A stretch of DNA of 64,000 nucleotides from Mycobacterium conspicuum (lineage in GTDB: Bacteria > Actinomycetota > Actinomycetes > Mycobacteriales > Mycobacteriaceae), in contig NZ_AP022613.1 of the NCBI RefSeq assembly GCF_010730195.1, positions 5,084,001 through 5,148,000 of the forward strand, in the 5' to 3' direction. The translations under genes and the position numbers were made by a program. Below, one piece after another: positions 1 to 9,338 of the stretch; within the stretch, counting starts at the first letter, position 1; each line of letters opens with the position of its first letter. The notes below the pieces were generated by a model. The model saw only the letters and a program-made list of their open reading frames with translations. It searched no databases and was not told the origin of the DNA.

Positions 1-50
1 GCCCGTCACTCAGTGATGCGCGCTGGGGGCTCCCGGGGAGCAGGTACCCG

Positions 51-1553
51 ATGCCCGGCATCACGAGGTCGAGCGCGCATTCAACGAGCTCGATTGCGGA
101 GCGACTCACCCTTCGGCCGGACACAACCCGAACGGCCAGCCGGAACACGGACGGAGCGGCGGACGCCGGTAGACCGCGAGTGCCCGAGGCCGGCAAGGCC
201 GCAGGGCGCGAGAGCGGTAGCGGTCGGTCGGACGGCGGGAGCGGCGTAGACCGTGTTCCGGCTGGGACCAACGGGCTTGTTATATGCGCCAAAAGTGTCC
301 GCGACACCGTCGACGGCATTGTTGATGCGGAACTGTCGGCCTCGGATGCCTTGGGGCTGCGGTTCCCGAGGCCCAACATGGTGGCCTCGGCAGCGGCGCT
401 GTTCGAACCGGCCGAACCATGGGCGCATGGACGGGACCGGCTGGATGTCGAACCTGAGTGCGGGCGATTCCGGATCACGATCGGCCCGGGCGTCGTCCGT
501 CTCGGCTGGACCAATCCCGTTCGCGCGGAGAAGGCATCTGAGCGGACCGTGGGCCAGCACATGCAGGACGTAGCGGGCGAGGTAGACCGCATAAAGGCCG
601 GTCGTGATGTGCCTGACCCGTCGGGCCGTGCGATCACCGAATGGTCCCGCAAGTCGCGTGCGGCGATGTGCCGCACCTTCGCCGAGCTGGACTACACGCC
701 GATGGTGGAAAGCGGACGGGTACCCGCGATGGTCACGCTGACCTACCCCGGCGACTGGGAATCGGTCGCACCCGATGGAGCCAGCGTAAAGCGACATATG
801 ATGCTGTGGCGCAAACGATTTCAGCGCGAATGGGGTGAACCAGCGCGCTACATCTGGAAGATGGAATTTCAACGCCGCGGCGCACCACACATTCACCTAT
901 GGATGGCTCCCCCGTATACCGTCGGTCGATCAGGCCGTAGGTTCAGCGAATGGTTGTCGCAGGAATGGGCGGAAGTCGTCGCCCATCCCGACCCTGAACA
1001 ACGCACACGCCACTTGCGCGCCGGTACGGCTATCGACAGCCTCAACGGATTGCGTGCTTGCGACCCCAAACGCTTGGCGATCTACTTCACGAAGCACTCA
1101 TCACCGAATAGATTGGGCGACAAGGAATACCAGCACATCGTTCCGGAGGCCTGGCGGCGGCCGGGCCGCGGACCGGGTCGCTTTTGGGGGGTCCACGGGT
1201 TGGAACGAGCAACCGCAGTCGTTGAGATCGCCCAGGACGCATACCTGACGGCCCGAAGGATCATCCGTCGGTGGTCTCGCTCACAGGCCATTCATAGCGA
1301 TTGCACCCACTGCTTCCCCACCGCACTCGTTCCGCGAATGACCCGCGTCGCAGTTCAACGAACAAACTCCAAGACTGGCAAAGTACGCCACCGCAACGTC
1401 TGTCGGAGGCGACTTCTCTGCCGCCAAGGCGGCTTCGCGGGTGGCTACGCCCTTGTGAACGACGGACCAGCGTTCGCATCCCAGCTCGCGGCAGCGTTAT
1501 CGGCGGATCGGGCGAAGGCGGTGCGCGACGAACAACTCGCGGGCCGTAAGTGA
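51..1553 (+). CDS. HUH-type replication initiator (Rep) of an integrative element
   Basis: Probable rolling-circle replication initiator, which would nick the element's origin so that the excised or transferring form can replicate. Visible motifs are a His-hydrophobic-His metal site in the context PHIHLWM at about residues 280-282 and a downstream YFTK at about residue 345 that fits the catalytic tyrosine motif. The C-terminal part is rich in Cys and Arg (about residues 415-450), perhaps a zinc or DNA-binding segment. The start is uncertain. The reading frame is open to the left edge of the window, and convincing protein character begins only near residue 90-100, so the true start may lie inside or upstream. 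The family is typical of pSAM2-like actinomycete elements. Here rep is separated from xis and int by about 13 kb, whereas in pSAM2 they are adjacent. Confidence 0.72.
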   Translation: MPGITRSSAHSTSSIAERLTLRPDTTRTASRNTDGAADAGRPRVPEAGKAAGRESGSGRSDGGSGVDRVPAGTNGLVICAKSVRDTVDGIVDAELSASDALGLRFPRPNMVASAAALFEPAEPWAHGRDRLDVEPECGRFRITIGPGVVRLGWTNPVRAEKASERTVGQHMQDVAGEVDRIKAGRDVPDPSGRAITEWSRKSRAAMCRTFAELDYTPMVESGRVPAMVTLTYPGDWESVAPDGASVKRHMMLWRKRFQREWGEPARYIWKMEFQRRGAPHIHLWMAPPYTVGRSGRRFSEWLSQEWAEVVAHPDPEQRTRHLRAGTAIDSLNGLRACDPKRLAIYFTKHSSPNRLGDKEYQHIVPEAWRRPGRGPGRFWGVHGLERATAVVEIAQDAYLTARRIIRRWSRSQAIHSDCTHCFPTALVPRMTRVAVQRTNSKTGKVRHRNVCRRRLLCRQGGFAGGYALVNDGPAFASQLAAALSADRAKAVRDEQLAGRK

Positions 1554-1612
1554 TCTAACGCAATTCACCTCTGACCGTCGCATTGCAGCAACCGGCTACA
1601 TACGCTTAGCAC

Positions 1613-1924
1613 GTGACCATCGAACTGTCGCCGCGCCTGCCGGATGGTGAGCGGCCGAGGAATCATCAGGAATTGGCCGCTGAGCAGATGGACCTGGACA
1701 ACGTGATCAACGAGCTACTCCTGCGGCTGGAGGATCATAAATATCGTTGGGAGCTTTATGAATTCGGACTTTCCGACACTGAAGAGCGACGTCAGGTGCA
1801 CACAGTCATTGAGCAGCTGCGGCTGGCGGTGCATACGGGTGGGCCAGCCGTACTTCATCCGCTGCGTCACGCGCTGTCTGTAGCTCACTCCGACGACCCC
1901 GCGTCGCCTGGATGCTCCGGATAG
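1613..1924 (+). CDS. Small hypothetical protein downstream of rep
   Basis: A 103-residue protein from a GTG start, 59 bases after the rep stop. The sequence is mostly helical in character, with an acidic first half and several Leu-rich stretches (LLLRLEDHKYRWELYEFGL region, residues 36-54). It has no membrane segment, signal peptide or motif that I recognise. Its position suggests it belongs to the mobile element, possibly as an accessory to rep, but no function can be assigned. It could be spurious. The codon use is reasonable, and no better frame exists in this stretch. Confidence 0.5.
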   Translation: MTIELSPRLPDGERPRNHQELAAEQMDLDNVINELLLRLEDHKYRWELYEFGLSDTEERRQVHTVIEQLRLAVHTGGPAVLHPLRHALSVAHSDDPASPGCSG

Positions 1925-1981
1925 TCCGAGTCGCGGGCCATGCTCAGCTGCGCACTACCGTCCACGCGGTGCGGGGGACGG

Positions 1982-2563
1982 CTAGCGCGGTCGTAAACCG
2001 ACAAAAACGAGGTCGTGAATTGTTCTGGCAATTCGATCTTCGTCGAGCGCATCGTCAAGCACTAGGTAGGTCAGTGCGCTGGTCGTGACGGCACCGAATA
2101 GCGCGATCGCGGCAACTGCTGGGTTGTCGAGGGTCACGAGTGAGCCGTCGCCGGCGCCAGCGCGAAGTAACGTCTCGACGGGTGCGAAGTATGCGGCGCT
2201 GATCATGTCGGCGATGACGGGCATGCGGGCGGCGCGGCCCAGTTCCCCGATGAGAGCGCGGCAGACGGCGGGTCTCTGTGCCATCACGCGCAGCTGGGCA
2301 CTGATGACTGCGTGCAGGCGCTGAGCGGCGGAGCCTTCTGCCTCCACGACTGCGGCGACCTCGTGCGCGACTTGCTGTAGGACGTCTTCGAGGAGGAAGG
2401 CGAGTATTTCCTCTTTGCCGGCGAAGTAGTAGTAAAGGGTGGCCTTGGCGATGCCGGTGGTGGCGGCGACGTCTTCGATCTTGGTGTCGTTGAGCCCGCG
2501 GTCTGCGAAAAGTGCCGCCGCCGGCGGCAGGCGGTCGGCAATTTTTCGCGGAACCTCGCGCAT
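1982..2563 (-). CDS. TetR/AcrR-family repressor, divergent from the P450 gene
   Basis: A 193-residue one-component regulator. An N-terminal TetR helix-turn-helix is clear (residues about 8-55, ending in the typical ATLYYYFAGKEEIL), followed by a variable ligand-binding helical domain. The gene is transcribed away from the cytochrome P450 gene across an 83-base gap that carries a perfect inverted repeat (2590-2610). It therefore probably represses both itself and the P450, with release by the P450 substrate or a related small molecule. That last step is inference from arrangement only. Confidence 0.85.
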   Translation of the reverse strand: MREVPRKIADRLPPAAALFADRGLNDTKIEDVAATTGIAKATLYYYFAGKEEILAFLLEDVLQQVAHEVAAVVEAEGSAAQRLHAVISAQLRVMAQRPAVCRALIGELGRAARMPVIADMISAAYFAPVETLLRAGAGDGSLVTLDNPAVAAIALFGAVTTSALTYLVLDDALDEDRIARTIHDLVFVGLRPR

Positions 2564-2589
2564 TGACGCTCCTCTCGGTTGGACTTACA

Positions 2590-2626
2590 GTCTAAACTAC
2601 TGGATTAGACAGCCGTATAATTAGAT
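2590..2626. promoter_or_regulatory. Operator and promoter between tetR and the P450 gene
   Basis: A perfect inverted repeat GTCTAA (2590-2595) / TTAGAC (2605-2610) with a 9-base spacer, followed by a -10 like TATAAT (2616-2621) for the P450 gene and a further half-site ATTAGA just beyond. The P450 ribosome site (GGTAGGAG) follows at 2634-2641. This is the expected layout for a TetR operator that covers a divergent promoter. Confidence 0.6.
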
Positions 2627-2646
2627 TCACAGCGGTAGGAGCTCAG

Positions 2647-3840
2647 ATGACGACGGTGCAACTTCGCTACGACCCGTTCGATGCGACGATTCAGGACGAT
2701 CTCTACCCCATCTACCGGCAGCTGCGCGACAAAGCCCCGCTGTATCGCGCAGCCGATTCCAACACGTGGGTTTTCAGTCGCCACGAAGATGTCGTCAGCG
2801 CGCTGCTTGACCATCACACCTACTCATCCGTGGACGGCATATTTCCAACTCCACCGGGCTCAGATTTCCACGCATCGTTCTTGCCCATGATGATTTTGAT
2901 GGATCCCCCGCGACACGATCAGCTGCGCGCGTTGGTAAGCAAGGCGTTCACCCCGCGGCGCATCGCGGCGTTAAGTAGTGGGATTGAGGACCTGGCGGAG
3001 GATTTATCAGATTGCCTTGACCGGGGCGCAGGGTCGGTTGACTTTGCCGCCGACTTTGCCGCCGTCCTGCCGGCCATGGTGATCGCTGATTTGCTCGGCA
3101 TTCCTCGCGAGGACCGCGCACAGTTTCGGCAGTGGTCAACCACGATGGTCCAGTCCAATCCGGCGCGCGGTGAGATGGGCGAGGGGCTGGCCGCGGCTGC
3201 GGCCGTCTATGCCTACTTCACCGACTTCCTCGCCGAGCGTCGACGCGAACCGCGCGGCGACTTGATGTCGGCCTTGGTGTCCGCCGAGATCGACGGAAAG
3301 CGTCTTACTGACGAGGACCTCCTTGGCTTTTGCCTGTTGCTGCTCATCGCAGGCCATGAGACCACCTCGAACCTGCTCAGCAACGCCGCAGTAGTGCTTG
3401 CGAGCGATCCCGACATTCGCCGACGACTAGTCGCCGATGACAACTTGCTTGGTCCCGCAGTTGAGGAGCTCCTCCGGTATGACTCACCGGTGCAAGGACT
3501 TTCACGAACTCTGACCCGCGACGTCACGCTGCATGGCGTCACGATGTCCGTCGGTGATTCAGTGCTGCTGTTGTTCGGCTCGGCTAACCGTGACGAACGA
3601 GTGTTTGCTGATCCCGACGTGTTCGATATCGGGCGCAAACCCGAACATCAAGTGGCGTTCGGCCGAGGTATCCACTTCTGTCTCGGTGCGTCATTAGCGC
3701 GGATGGAGGCCCGGATAGCGTTGCGCGCCCTGCTGGCCCGAGTGCCCAACTGGGAAGTCGACCTAGAGAACGCGCAGCGCCTGCGGTCGGGCCTCATCCG
3801 GGGCTATATGTCTTTGCCTATCTCGTGGTCGGCAAATTAG
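2647..3840 (+). CDS. Cytochrome P450
   Basis: A soluble bacterial P450 of 397 residues that would use electrons from a ferredoxin to oxygenate an unknown substrate. The I-helix oxygen-activation motif AGHETT is at 235-240, the K-helix ExxR is within EELLRYDSP, and the haem-binding loop FGRGIHFCLGA has its axial cysteine at residue 345. Length and motif order are complete. No ferredoxin or ferredoxin reductase gene lies nearby, so redox partners must come from elsewhere. A good ribosome site ends a few bases before the ATG. Divergent tetR control is likely. The substrate cannot be inferred. The gene lies within the inferred mobile element and so is cargo rather than core metabolism. Confidence 0.93.
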   Translation: MTTVQLRYDPFDATIQDDLYPIYRQLRDKAPLYRAADSNTWVFSRHEDVVSALLDHHTYSSVDGIFPTPPGSDFHASFLPMMILMDPPRHDQLRALVSKAFTPRRIAALSSGIEDLAEDLSDCLDRGAGSVDFAADFAAVLPAMVIADLLGIPREDRAQFRQWSTTMVQSNPARGEMGEGLAAAAAVYAYFTDFLAERRREPRGDLMSALVSAEIDGKRLTDEDLLGFCLLLLIAGHETTSNLLSNAAVVLASDPDIRRRLVADDNLLGPAVEELLRYDSPVQGLSRTLTRDVTLHGVTMSVGDSVLLLFGSANRDERVFADPDVFDIGRKPEHQVAFGRGIHFCLGASLARMEARIALRALLARVPNWEVDLENAQRLRSGLIRGYMSLPISWSAN

Positions 3841-3898
3841 CCGAACTGCGCGTCAGGCAGAGCGGCTGGGGCGGCGCCATTCCCGCGGAGCGGGATCA

Positions 3899-4534
3899 CT
3901 ACGATGCGGGCTCGTCGACCTTGCGGCGGTGCGCGGCGAGGAAGTCATCGACGATGCGCTCACAGTCTTGACGATCGATGGCACGCAGCCCGGTGAGGCG
4001 CGCGAAGGCGACCGGCCCCACGAGTTGGCACAGGATCAGCTCGGGGTCGAATTCATCGAGGTCGGCGCAGGCTTCGGGGCTTTGCAAAAGTAGATCGAAC
4101 GGCTGGCGATACTGCTCGATGATCCGGGTCCGCAGCGCGTGCCGATCGTAGGTCTCCTGAGTGCTGTTTGATGTTGGGCCAAGCGCGACCCAAGCCAGTG
4201 TGGTGACGTGCAGCGGCGCCTCCTGGAACAGCGTGGCCTGTCGGCTCAACAGTTCGATGAGTTGGTCGCGCAACGATCCCGTCGCCGGCGGAAGGTGAAC
4301 CTGCGGCAGCAGCCGTTCAAATGTGGCGGCCAGTAGTTGAGTGGAGCTGCTGAAGTGGCGATAGAGGGTCGTGCGCGCAACTTTAGAGGCCTTGGTGACC
4401 GCGTCTATGGTGACGGCTTCAATCCCGCCGGCGCTGAGGAGTTTGGTGGCTGCATCTAATAGCCGGGTCCGGGAGCGCACCAGGCGCGGATCGACATCGT
4501 CGTCGACCGGCATGTCAAAACCGTCGCGCTCCAT
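3899..4534 (-). CDS. TetR/AcrR-family repressor upstream of the MmpL gene
   Basis: A TetR regulator with the helix-turn-helix near its N-terminus (SKVARTTLYRHFSSSTQLL) and a C-terminal ligand domain resembling TetR_C groups. The start chosen is the ATG that leaves about 16 residues before the DNA-binding helices. An upstream ATG at 4558 and a GTG at 4606 are in frame, and the latter could be a leaderless start. The gene runs away from the MmpL-hydrolase pair, and a strong palindrome lies just upstream of it (4621-4651). Half-sites of the same sequence recur in front of the minus-strand gene at 9339-9785, so it may control both ends of this cargo block. Confidence 0.82.
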   Translation of the reverse strand: MERDGFDMPVDDDVDPRLVRSRTRLLDAATKLLSAGGIEAVTIDAVTKASKVARTTLYRHFSSSTQLLAATFERLLPQVHLPPATGSLRDQLIELLSRQATLFQEAPLHVTTLAWVALGPTSNSTQETYDRHALRTRIIEQYRQPFDLLLQSPEACADLDEFDPELILCQLVGPVAFARLTGLRAIDRQDCERIVDDFLAAHRRKVDEPAS

Positions 4535-4620
4535 ATGGTCACCGTAAACCCTACGCATACCTGGCCCGCACCGAATCGCATCTGCATTGGCGATTGATCC
4601 AGCCACTACCCAACTAACGC

Positions 4621-4651
4621 TACTGTTGGTAGCATAGCGCTACCAATAGTA
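4621..4651. promoter_or_regulatory. Long palindromic operator upstream of tetR
   Basis: An inverted repeat TACTGTTGGTAGC (4621-4633) / GCTACCAATAGTA (4639-4651) separated by ATAGC; 12 of 13 arm positions pair. It sits directly upstream of the minus-strand tetR and fits an autoregulatory operator. The right half recurs with one change at 9823-9835. Confidence 0.6.
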
Positions 4652-5276
4652 CAGTTATTCGTAGGGGTTTGTGCGTAGTAGGGGGATTCGTGATCAGGCA
4701 ACGGCTCGAACAACCCGTGGTCCAAAAGGCCACCAATGCACGGCTGGCATGTCGGTTCATGAGGCCATCCCACGAACCCTCCCAACTTGTGCGGCAGGGA
4801 CTCGCACACGCCGAGGATGGCGTTCTGCGATGAATGCGCTGCTTGCGCTAACCAGGACCCAAGTGTGGATGAGTGCGGCTCGCGGTTTCAGGCTCAGCGG
4901 CCGCACCATTACCAGTGACATCCACCGAACGCCGCCGGACCAAGACCGCGTTCGTCCTCGGCATTACCCGCCTCGCTACTGCTCATACCTGGACGACAAT
5001 TTGATGAACCGGGAAATGTACAACCACGTGCACGACGATCCCACCAGGCTAACTTCCCGGCTGGCTTTTCGTCTGCGGCGTTCATGAACCTTTCAGAATT
5101 TCGGCGACGGTGCGTCGTCACGGTCAATCAACCTGCGCGCCGAGGGGCACGTCGCGCCAGGCGCGAAATGCTGGTCCGTCGCCTGCGGGGTGCTCTCGGG
5201 CCAATCCAGGTGAGTAGTGCGGTAGCGGTCGACGGGTGCACGCCTGTCGCGGTTTCGGCGACGAAGCGAAAGGGTA
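4652..5276. other. Intergenic stretch without a convincing gene
   Basis: About 620 bases between the tetR operator and the MmpL promoter. Open frames exist on both strands (for example 4671-5087 plus), but their translations are Arg/Pro/Thr-rich, lack a ribosome site and look like no protein family. I see no RNA gene. It may be a decayed gene or a junction left by recombination within the element. Confidence 0.5.
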
Positions 5277-5329
5277 CTAGCGGTACTGTTCCGACACCGT
5301 TAGTTTCTTTTGGGATAACGGAGGTGGGG
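5277..5329 (+). promoter_or_regulatory. Inverted repeat and ribosome site ahead of the MmpL gene
   Basis: CTAGCGGT (5277-5284) and ACCGTTAG (5296-5303) form an inverted repeat with 7 of 8 pairs and an 11-base spacer. A strong ribosome site, GGAGGTGGGG (5320-5329), follows immediately before the ATG. The repeat is a candidate regulator site for the transporter-hydrolase operon. It is not the same sequence as the operator at 4621. Confidence 0.4.
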
Positions 5330-5330
5330 G

Positions 5331-8300
5331 ATGGCGGACAACGGGTGGGTTTCCTCGGGGGTGGCGACGCTGAGTCGCCCAGTTCGGGAGCAACTTCGCA
5401 AGGTCGCGGCGGGCGAGGGCGCATACAGTGATCGACTAGCTCGCCTGGCGGGGTTCAGCATCCGACATAAGGTGCTGGTCATCGGGGCGTGGGTGGTGAC
5501 CGCCGGCGTCCTGGCGATGCTGTTCCCCCAGCTGGAAACCGTTGTGAAACAGCAGTCGGTGAATCTGGTCCCCCCTGATGCTCCATCGCTGCAGACGGTT
5601 GACCGGATGGGCACGGCATTCGGCGAGCAGGGGTCCAAGACCACCGTCTTTGTTGCATTCGAGGACCCGACGGGCCTGACTGCGCCGGTGCGTCAGCGCT
5701 ACAAAACGATGGTTTCGCGGTTGCGTGCCGACTCCCAGCACGTGCGACTGGTTCAGGATCTGTTAGCCGACCCCGTTACTGCGGGTCAGGCGATGAGCCA
5801 GGATGGCAAGGCGTGGTATGTGCCGGTCGGGGTAGCTGGCACGCTCGGCGATCCTAGAGCGGCGGAATCCGTTCGGGCGGTGCGCGCTATTGTCGCCGAG
5901 TCGTTTAGCGGTACGTCCACGATCGTTCGTGTAACCGGACCTCCCGCGACATTCAGCGATCTAATCGATTCGGCTGAGCAGGATTTGATTGGCATCTCCA
6001 TCGTGACAGCCGGTCTGATCGCGGTGATTTTGCTGGTCATCTATCGGTCACTAGTTACCGCGTTGCTGCCATTGCTCGTGATCGGTGTGAGCCTGGCGGT
6101 CGGGCGCGGGGTGCTCTCGGCGCTGGGCGAATCAGGAATGCCGGTGTCGCAATTCACGATTGCGTTCATGACTGCCATCTTGTTGGGTGCCGGCACCGAT
6201 TATTCCGTGTTTCTGATCAGCCGGTATCACGAGCAGCGCCGCCAGATGATTTCGGCTGACCTGGCTGTGATTAACGCAACCGCCACCATCGGGCGGGTGA
6301 TCATGGCTTCCGCCGCGACTGTGGCGTTTGCGTTTCTATCCTTGGTCTTTGCGAAGCTGAGCGTATTTAGCGCATTAGGCCCGGCGTGCGCGATCGCTGT
6401 CTTTGTCGGAGTCGCAGCTACAGTAACGTTGTTTCCTCCGGTATTGGCGCTTGCCGCGAAACATGGCATTGGCGAACCCAAAGCTGACCGCACGCGCCGA
6501 TACTGGAACTGGATCGCCGTGGCCGTGGTCCGCCGACCCGCCCCACTGCTGGCCGCCAGCCTGGCACTTGTATTAGGCCTCGCGGCTGTCGCGCTGACTA
6601 TGCACATCAGCTACGACGATCGGCAAGGACAGCCGGCGACGACCACCAGCAATGAGGGCTATCGCTTGCTGGATAGGCATTTCCGCAAAGATATCGTCAT
6701 CACACAGTTCATGGTCGTCGAATCACCCACAGATATGCGCACCAGTAAAGGCCTAGCCGACCTAGATGAAATGGCGTCTCGAGTGTCGCAATTGCCGGGC
6801 GTCACCAAGGTTTCCGGTGTCACTCGGCCCACCGGTGCACGCCTCGATCAGGCACAGCTCTCGTGGCAAAACGGCCAGATCGGCAACAAGATGGCCGGCG
6901 CGGTCGCCAAGGGAGACGCCCATAAGGACGACCTGGCCAAACTCACCAGTGGCGCCGACCAACTCGCCGGCGGCCTGGCGCAACTTGACACCACCCTGCG
7001 CACGGCATTGACACCGCTGACCGCGGTCCTTACCCAAGCCCAGTCCAGCGGATCGCAATTTCAACACTTTCGCCCTCTGCTGCAGCAACTTTCGGCTACC
7101 ACACCAACCATCGATCAAGCGATCCGAACCGGGCCGGGACTGCGTCAAGAAGCTCAACAAGCCCAAAACGCGATCGCCACGATCGATCCGCTGGTTGGTG
7201 CGCTCAACACCTCCCCGTGGTGTGCCACCACACCCGAGTGTGCCCAGATCCGCGATCAGGTGCAGATTCTGGTGACCTTGCGCGATGGCGGCTTTTTCAG
7301 CCAGCTCGCCAACCTGGGCGACATGTACCAGCCGGGCAGCGACAATGCGGCGGGCACCGTAGCAGATCTGCAGAGCACGGTCACCTCGCTGAACAAGGCT
7401 TTCGGAGCACTCGGCGATCCCGCCGACATGGCCGGCAATATCCGCCGCCTCCAAAACGGCATCAGCCAGCTCGCGTCGGGTGCACAAGCCCTGGCCACCG
7501 GCGTGCACACCCTTGCCGACAGCAACATCGAAATGTTGTCCGGCATGAGTCAGGTCGCCACCCAATTACAAAATTCCGCGCGGTCCAGCGCCGGTTCGGA
7601 CAACGCCAGCGGCTTTTACCTGCCCGCCAACACCTTCGAGAATCGCCAGTTCGCCGATGTGGCAAAACATTTTATGTCGGCCGATGGCAAGACCGCCCGC
7701 TTCGCGATCGAATCGAGCTACAACCCCTACAGCAGCCAAGCGATGGATCTCGCTCAGAAAATCACCGAAGTTGCCGGGGCCGCACGCCCGAACACCTCCC
7801 TGGCCAACGCCACGATATCGATGGCCGGTTTCCCCGCCGTCAACTCCGATATTCAGCGCCTGCTGTCGGCCGACTTTCATCTGCTGGCGATCGCCACGCT
7901 CGTCATCGTCGGAGTGATCCTTGTCCTTCTCCTGCGTGCCTTGCTGGCCCCGCTCTACCTCCTCGGTACGGTCGTACTCAACTATGGCGCGGCACTGGGC
8001 ATTGGGACGCTCGTCTTCCAATACGGCCTGGGTAAGGAAATCGCCTGGCCCGTACCGCTTGTGGCGTTCATCATCCTGGTCGCCGTCGGCGCCGACTACA
8101 ACATGCTGCTGATCTCGCGGTTACGCGAAGAATCCGCTCACAACATTCGCGTCGGCGTGCTACGCACGGTCGCAAACACCGGTTCAGTCATCACCTCAGC
8201 CGGGCTCATCTTCGCCGCGAGTATGTTCGGCCTGATGGTCGGCTCTGTCGGAATCATGATCCAAGTCGGATTCATCGTCGGCTGCGGCCTACTACTCGAC

Positions 8301-8417
8301 ACCTTCGTCGTTCGCACCCTCACGGTGCCCGCGATCGCTACGCTCCTGCGCGAGGCCAGCTGGTGGCCGCAACGGAAATCCTCGACTCACAACGGCCGAC
8401 CACACCGGACCACATGA
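5331..8417 (+). CDS. MmpL-family RND transporter
   Basis: A 1028-residue inner-membrane transporter of the mycobacterial MmpL/RND class, which exports lipids, siderophores or drugs using the proton gradient. There is one membrane helix near residues 45-62, a periplasmic domain, and then a helix bundle with the duplicated signature GTDYSVFLISRY (about residues 288-299). A second, large and Gln/Ala-rich periplasmic domain follows (about 425-840), then a second helix bundle with GADYNMLLISRLREE (about 919-933). These Asp-Tyr pairs match the proton-relay positions of the family. The gene overlaps the hydrolase gene by four bases, so the two are translationally coupled. No MmpS partner is present. 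The substrate is unknown. A hydrolase partner is compatible with processing of a lipid or ester cargo, which is inference. Confidence 0.92.
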   Translation: MADNGWVSSGVATLSRPVREQLRKVAAGEGAYSDRLARLAGFSIRHKVLVIGAWVVTAGVLAMLFPQLETVVKQQSVNLVPPDAPSLQTVDRMGTAFGEQGSKTTVFVAFEDPTGLTAPVRQRYKTMVSRLRADSQHVRLVQDLLADPVTAGQAMSQDGKAWYVPVGVAGTLGDPRAAESVRAVRAIVAESFSGTSTIVRVTGPPATFSDLIDSAEQDLIGISIVTAGLIAVILLVIYRSLVTALLPLLVIGVSLAVGRGVLSALGESGMPVSQFTIAFMTAILLGAGTDYSVFLISRYHEQRRQMISADLAVINATATIGRVIMASAATVAFAFLSLVFAKLSVFSALGPACAIAVFVGVAATVTLFPPVLALAAKHGIGEPKADRTRRYWNWIAVAVVRRPAPLLAASLALVLGLAAVALTMHISYDDRQGQPATTTSNEGYRLLDRHFRKDIVITQFMVVESPTDMRTSKGLADLDEMASRVSQLPGVTKVSGVTRPTGARLDQAQLSWQNGQIGNKMAGAVAKGDAHKDDLAKLTSGADQLAGGLAQLDTTLRTALTPLTAVLTQAQSSGSQFQHFRPLLQQLSATTPTIDQAIRTGPGLRQEAQQAQNAIATIDPLVGALNTSPWCATTPECAQIRDQVQILVTLRDGGFFSQLANLGDMYQPGSDNAAGTVADLQSTVTSLNKAFGALGDPADMAGNIRRLQNGISQLASGAQALATGVHTLADSNIEMLSGMSQVATQLQNSARSSAGSDNASGFYLPANTFENRQFADVAKHFMSADGKTARFAIESSYNPYSSQAMDLAQKITEVAGAARPNTSLANATISMAGFPAVNSDIQRLLSADFHLLAIATLVIVGVILVLLLRALLAPLYLLGTVVLNYGAALGIGTLVFQYGLGKEIAWPVPLVAFIILVAVGADYNMLLISRLREESAHNIRVGVLRTVANTGSVITSAGLIFAASMFGLMVGSVGIMIQVGFIVGCGLLLDTFVVRTLTVPAIATLLREASWWPQRKSSTHNGRPHRTT

Positions 8418-9310
8418 CAATTGGCCGAGAGCGCATCCGCACCAGCGACGGGATCACTCTCGTGGCCGATTGCTACCGGCACGCCGCGACTCACCCCGTC
8501 GTGTTGCTGCTCCATGGCGGCGGCCAGAACCGTCACGCGTGGGCCACCACCGCCCGTCGACTCTATTCCCACGGCTACACCGTCGTCGCCTACGACACAC
8601 GAGGTCACGGCGACAGCGACTGGGACCCGAGCGGACAATATGACATCGAACGGTTTGTGTCCGATCTGATCTCGGTACGAGGACACGTCAGCGCCGACAG
8701 TCCCCCCGCCGTCGTCGGCGCGTCGCTGGGTGGGCTGATCATCCTCGCTACCCATCTGCTGGCCCCACCCGACCTCTGGGCAGCCGTTGTCCTGGTCGAC
8801 ATCACCCCGCGAATGGAATTTCATGGGGCCCGTCGCATCCTGTCATTCATGGCCGGACACCCCGACGGATTCGGCACGCTCAATGATGCCGCCGATGTCA
8901 TCGCCGAATACAACCCACGCCGCGCGCGACCCGAAAATCTCGACGGCCTGCACAAGGTTCTGCGCCAACGTAGCGATGGCCGATGGATCTGGCGCTGGGA
9001 CCCGGCCTTCATCAGCTCCAACTTCGATGTCCTCCAAGGCAATCTCATGACGGGCAGCGAGGAGTTCGACGCCATCAGCGGATTCCTCGCCGAAGGAGCA
9101 CGTCGAATCACGGCCCCAACGCTGTTGGTACGCGGGGCACTTTCAGACGTAGTCTCCCAGGAAACCGTCAGCGAATTCCGCCAGCTCGTCAGGCACGCCG
9201 AAACGACGGACGTCACCGGCACCGGTCACATGGTTGCCGGCGACAACAACGACGCGTTCACCGCCGCGGTTACCGACTTCCTCGACCGCGCCATGAGGAC
9301 CCTGACATAA
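8414..9310 (+). CDS. Alpha/beta hydrolase coupled to the MmpL gene
   Basis: A 298-residue alpha/beta-hydrolase fold enzyme. The oxyanion region LLHGGGQNRHAW lies near residue 33, the nucleophile elbow GASLGG has Ser104, and the late VTGTGHMV carries the likely catalytic His. The start chosen is the ATG that overlaps the transporter stop (ATGA), a sign of coupled translation; an in-frame ATG at 8363 would add 17 residues. It most resembles esterase or peroxidase-like hydrolases of secondary metabolism. There is no signal peptide, so it acts in the cytoplasm. The substrate is unknown. Confidence 0.87.
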   Translation: MTIGRERIRTSDGITLVADCYRHAATHPVVLLLHGGGQNRHAWATTARRLYSHGYTVVAYDTRGHGDSDWDPSGQYDIERFVSDLISVRGHVSADSPPAVVGASLGGLIILATHLLAPPDLWAAVVLVDITPRMEFHGARRILSFMAGHPDGFGTLNDAADVIAEYNPRRARPENLDGLHKVLRQRSDGRWIWRWDPAFISSNFDVLQGNLMTGSEEFDAISGFLAEGARRITAPTLLVRGALSDVVSQETVSEFRQLVRHAETTDVTGTGHMVAGDNNDAFTAAVTDFLDRAMRTLT

Positions 9311-9338
9311 GCATCCAGCGAGTCTTCAGCCACCCGGG

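Noticed and set aside
81..896. Long minus-strand frame opposite the rep gene
   Set aside because: It is antisense to clear Rep motifs, has no ribosome site and no recognisable protein features.
4671..5087. A 138-residue plus-strand frame between tetR and the MmpL gene
   Set aside because: The translation is Arg/Pro/Thr-rich and unlike any family, with no ribosome site or matching codon pattern. It is treated as non-coding.
6762..7565. Minus-strand frame of 267 residues inside the MmpL gene
   Set aside because: Shadow of the real frame, produced by high GC at third positions.
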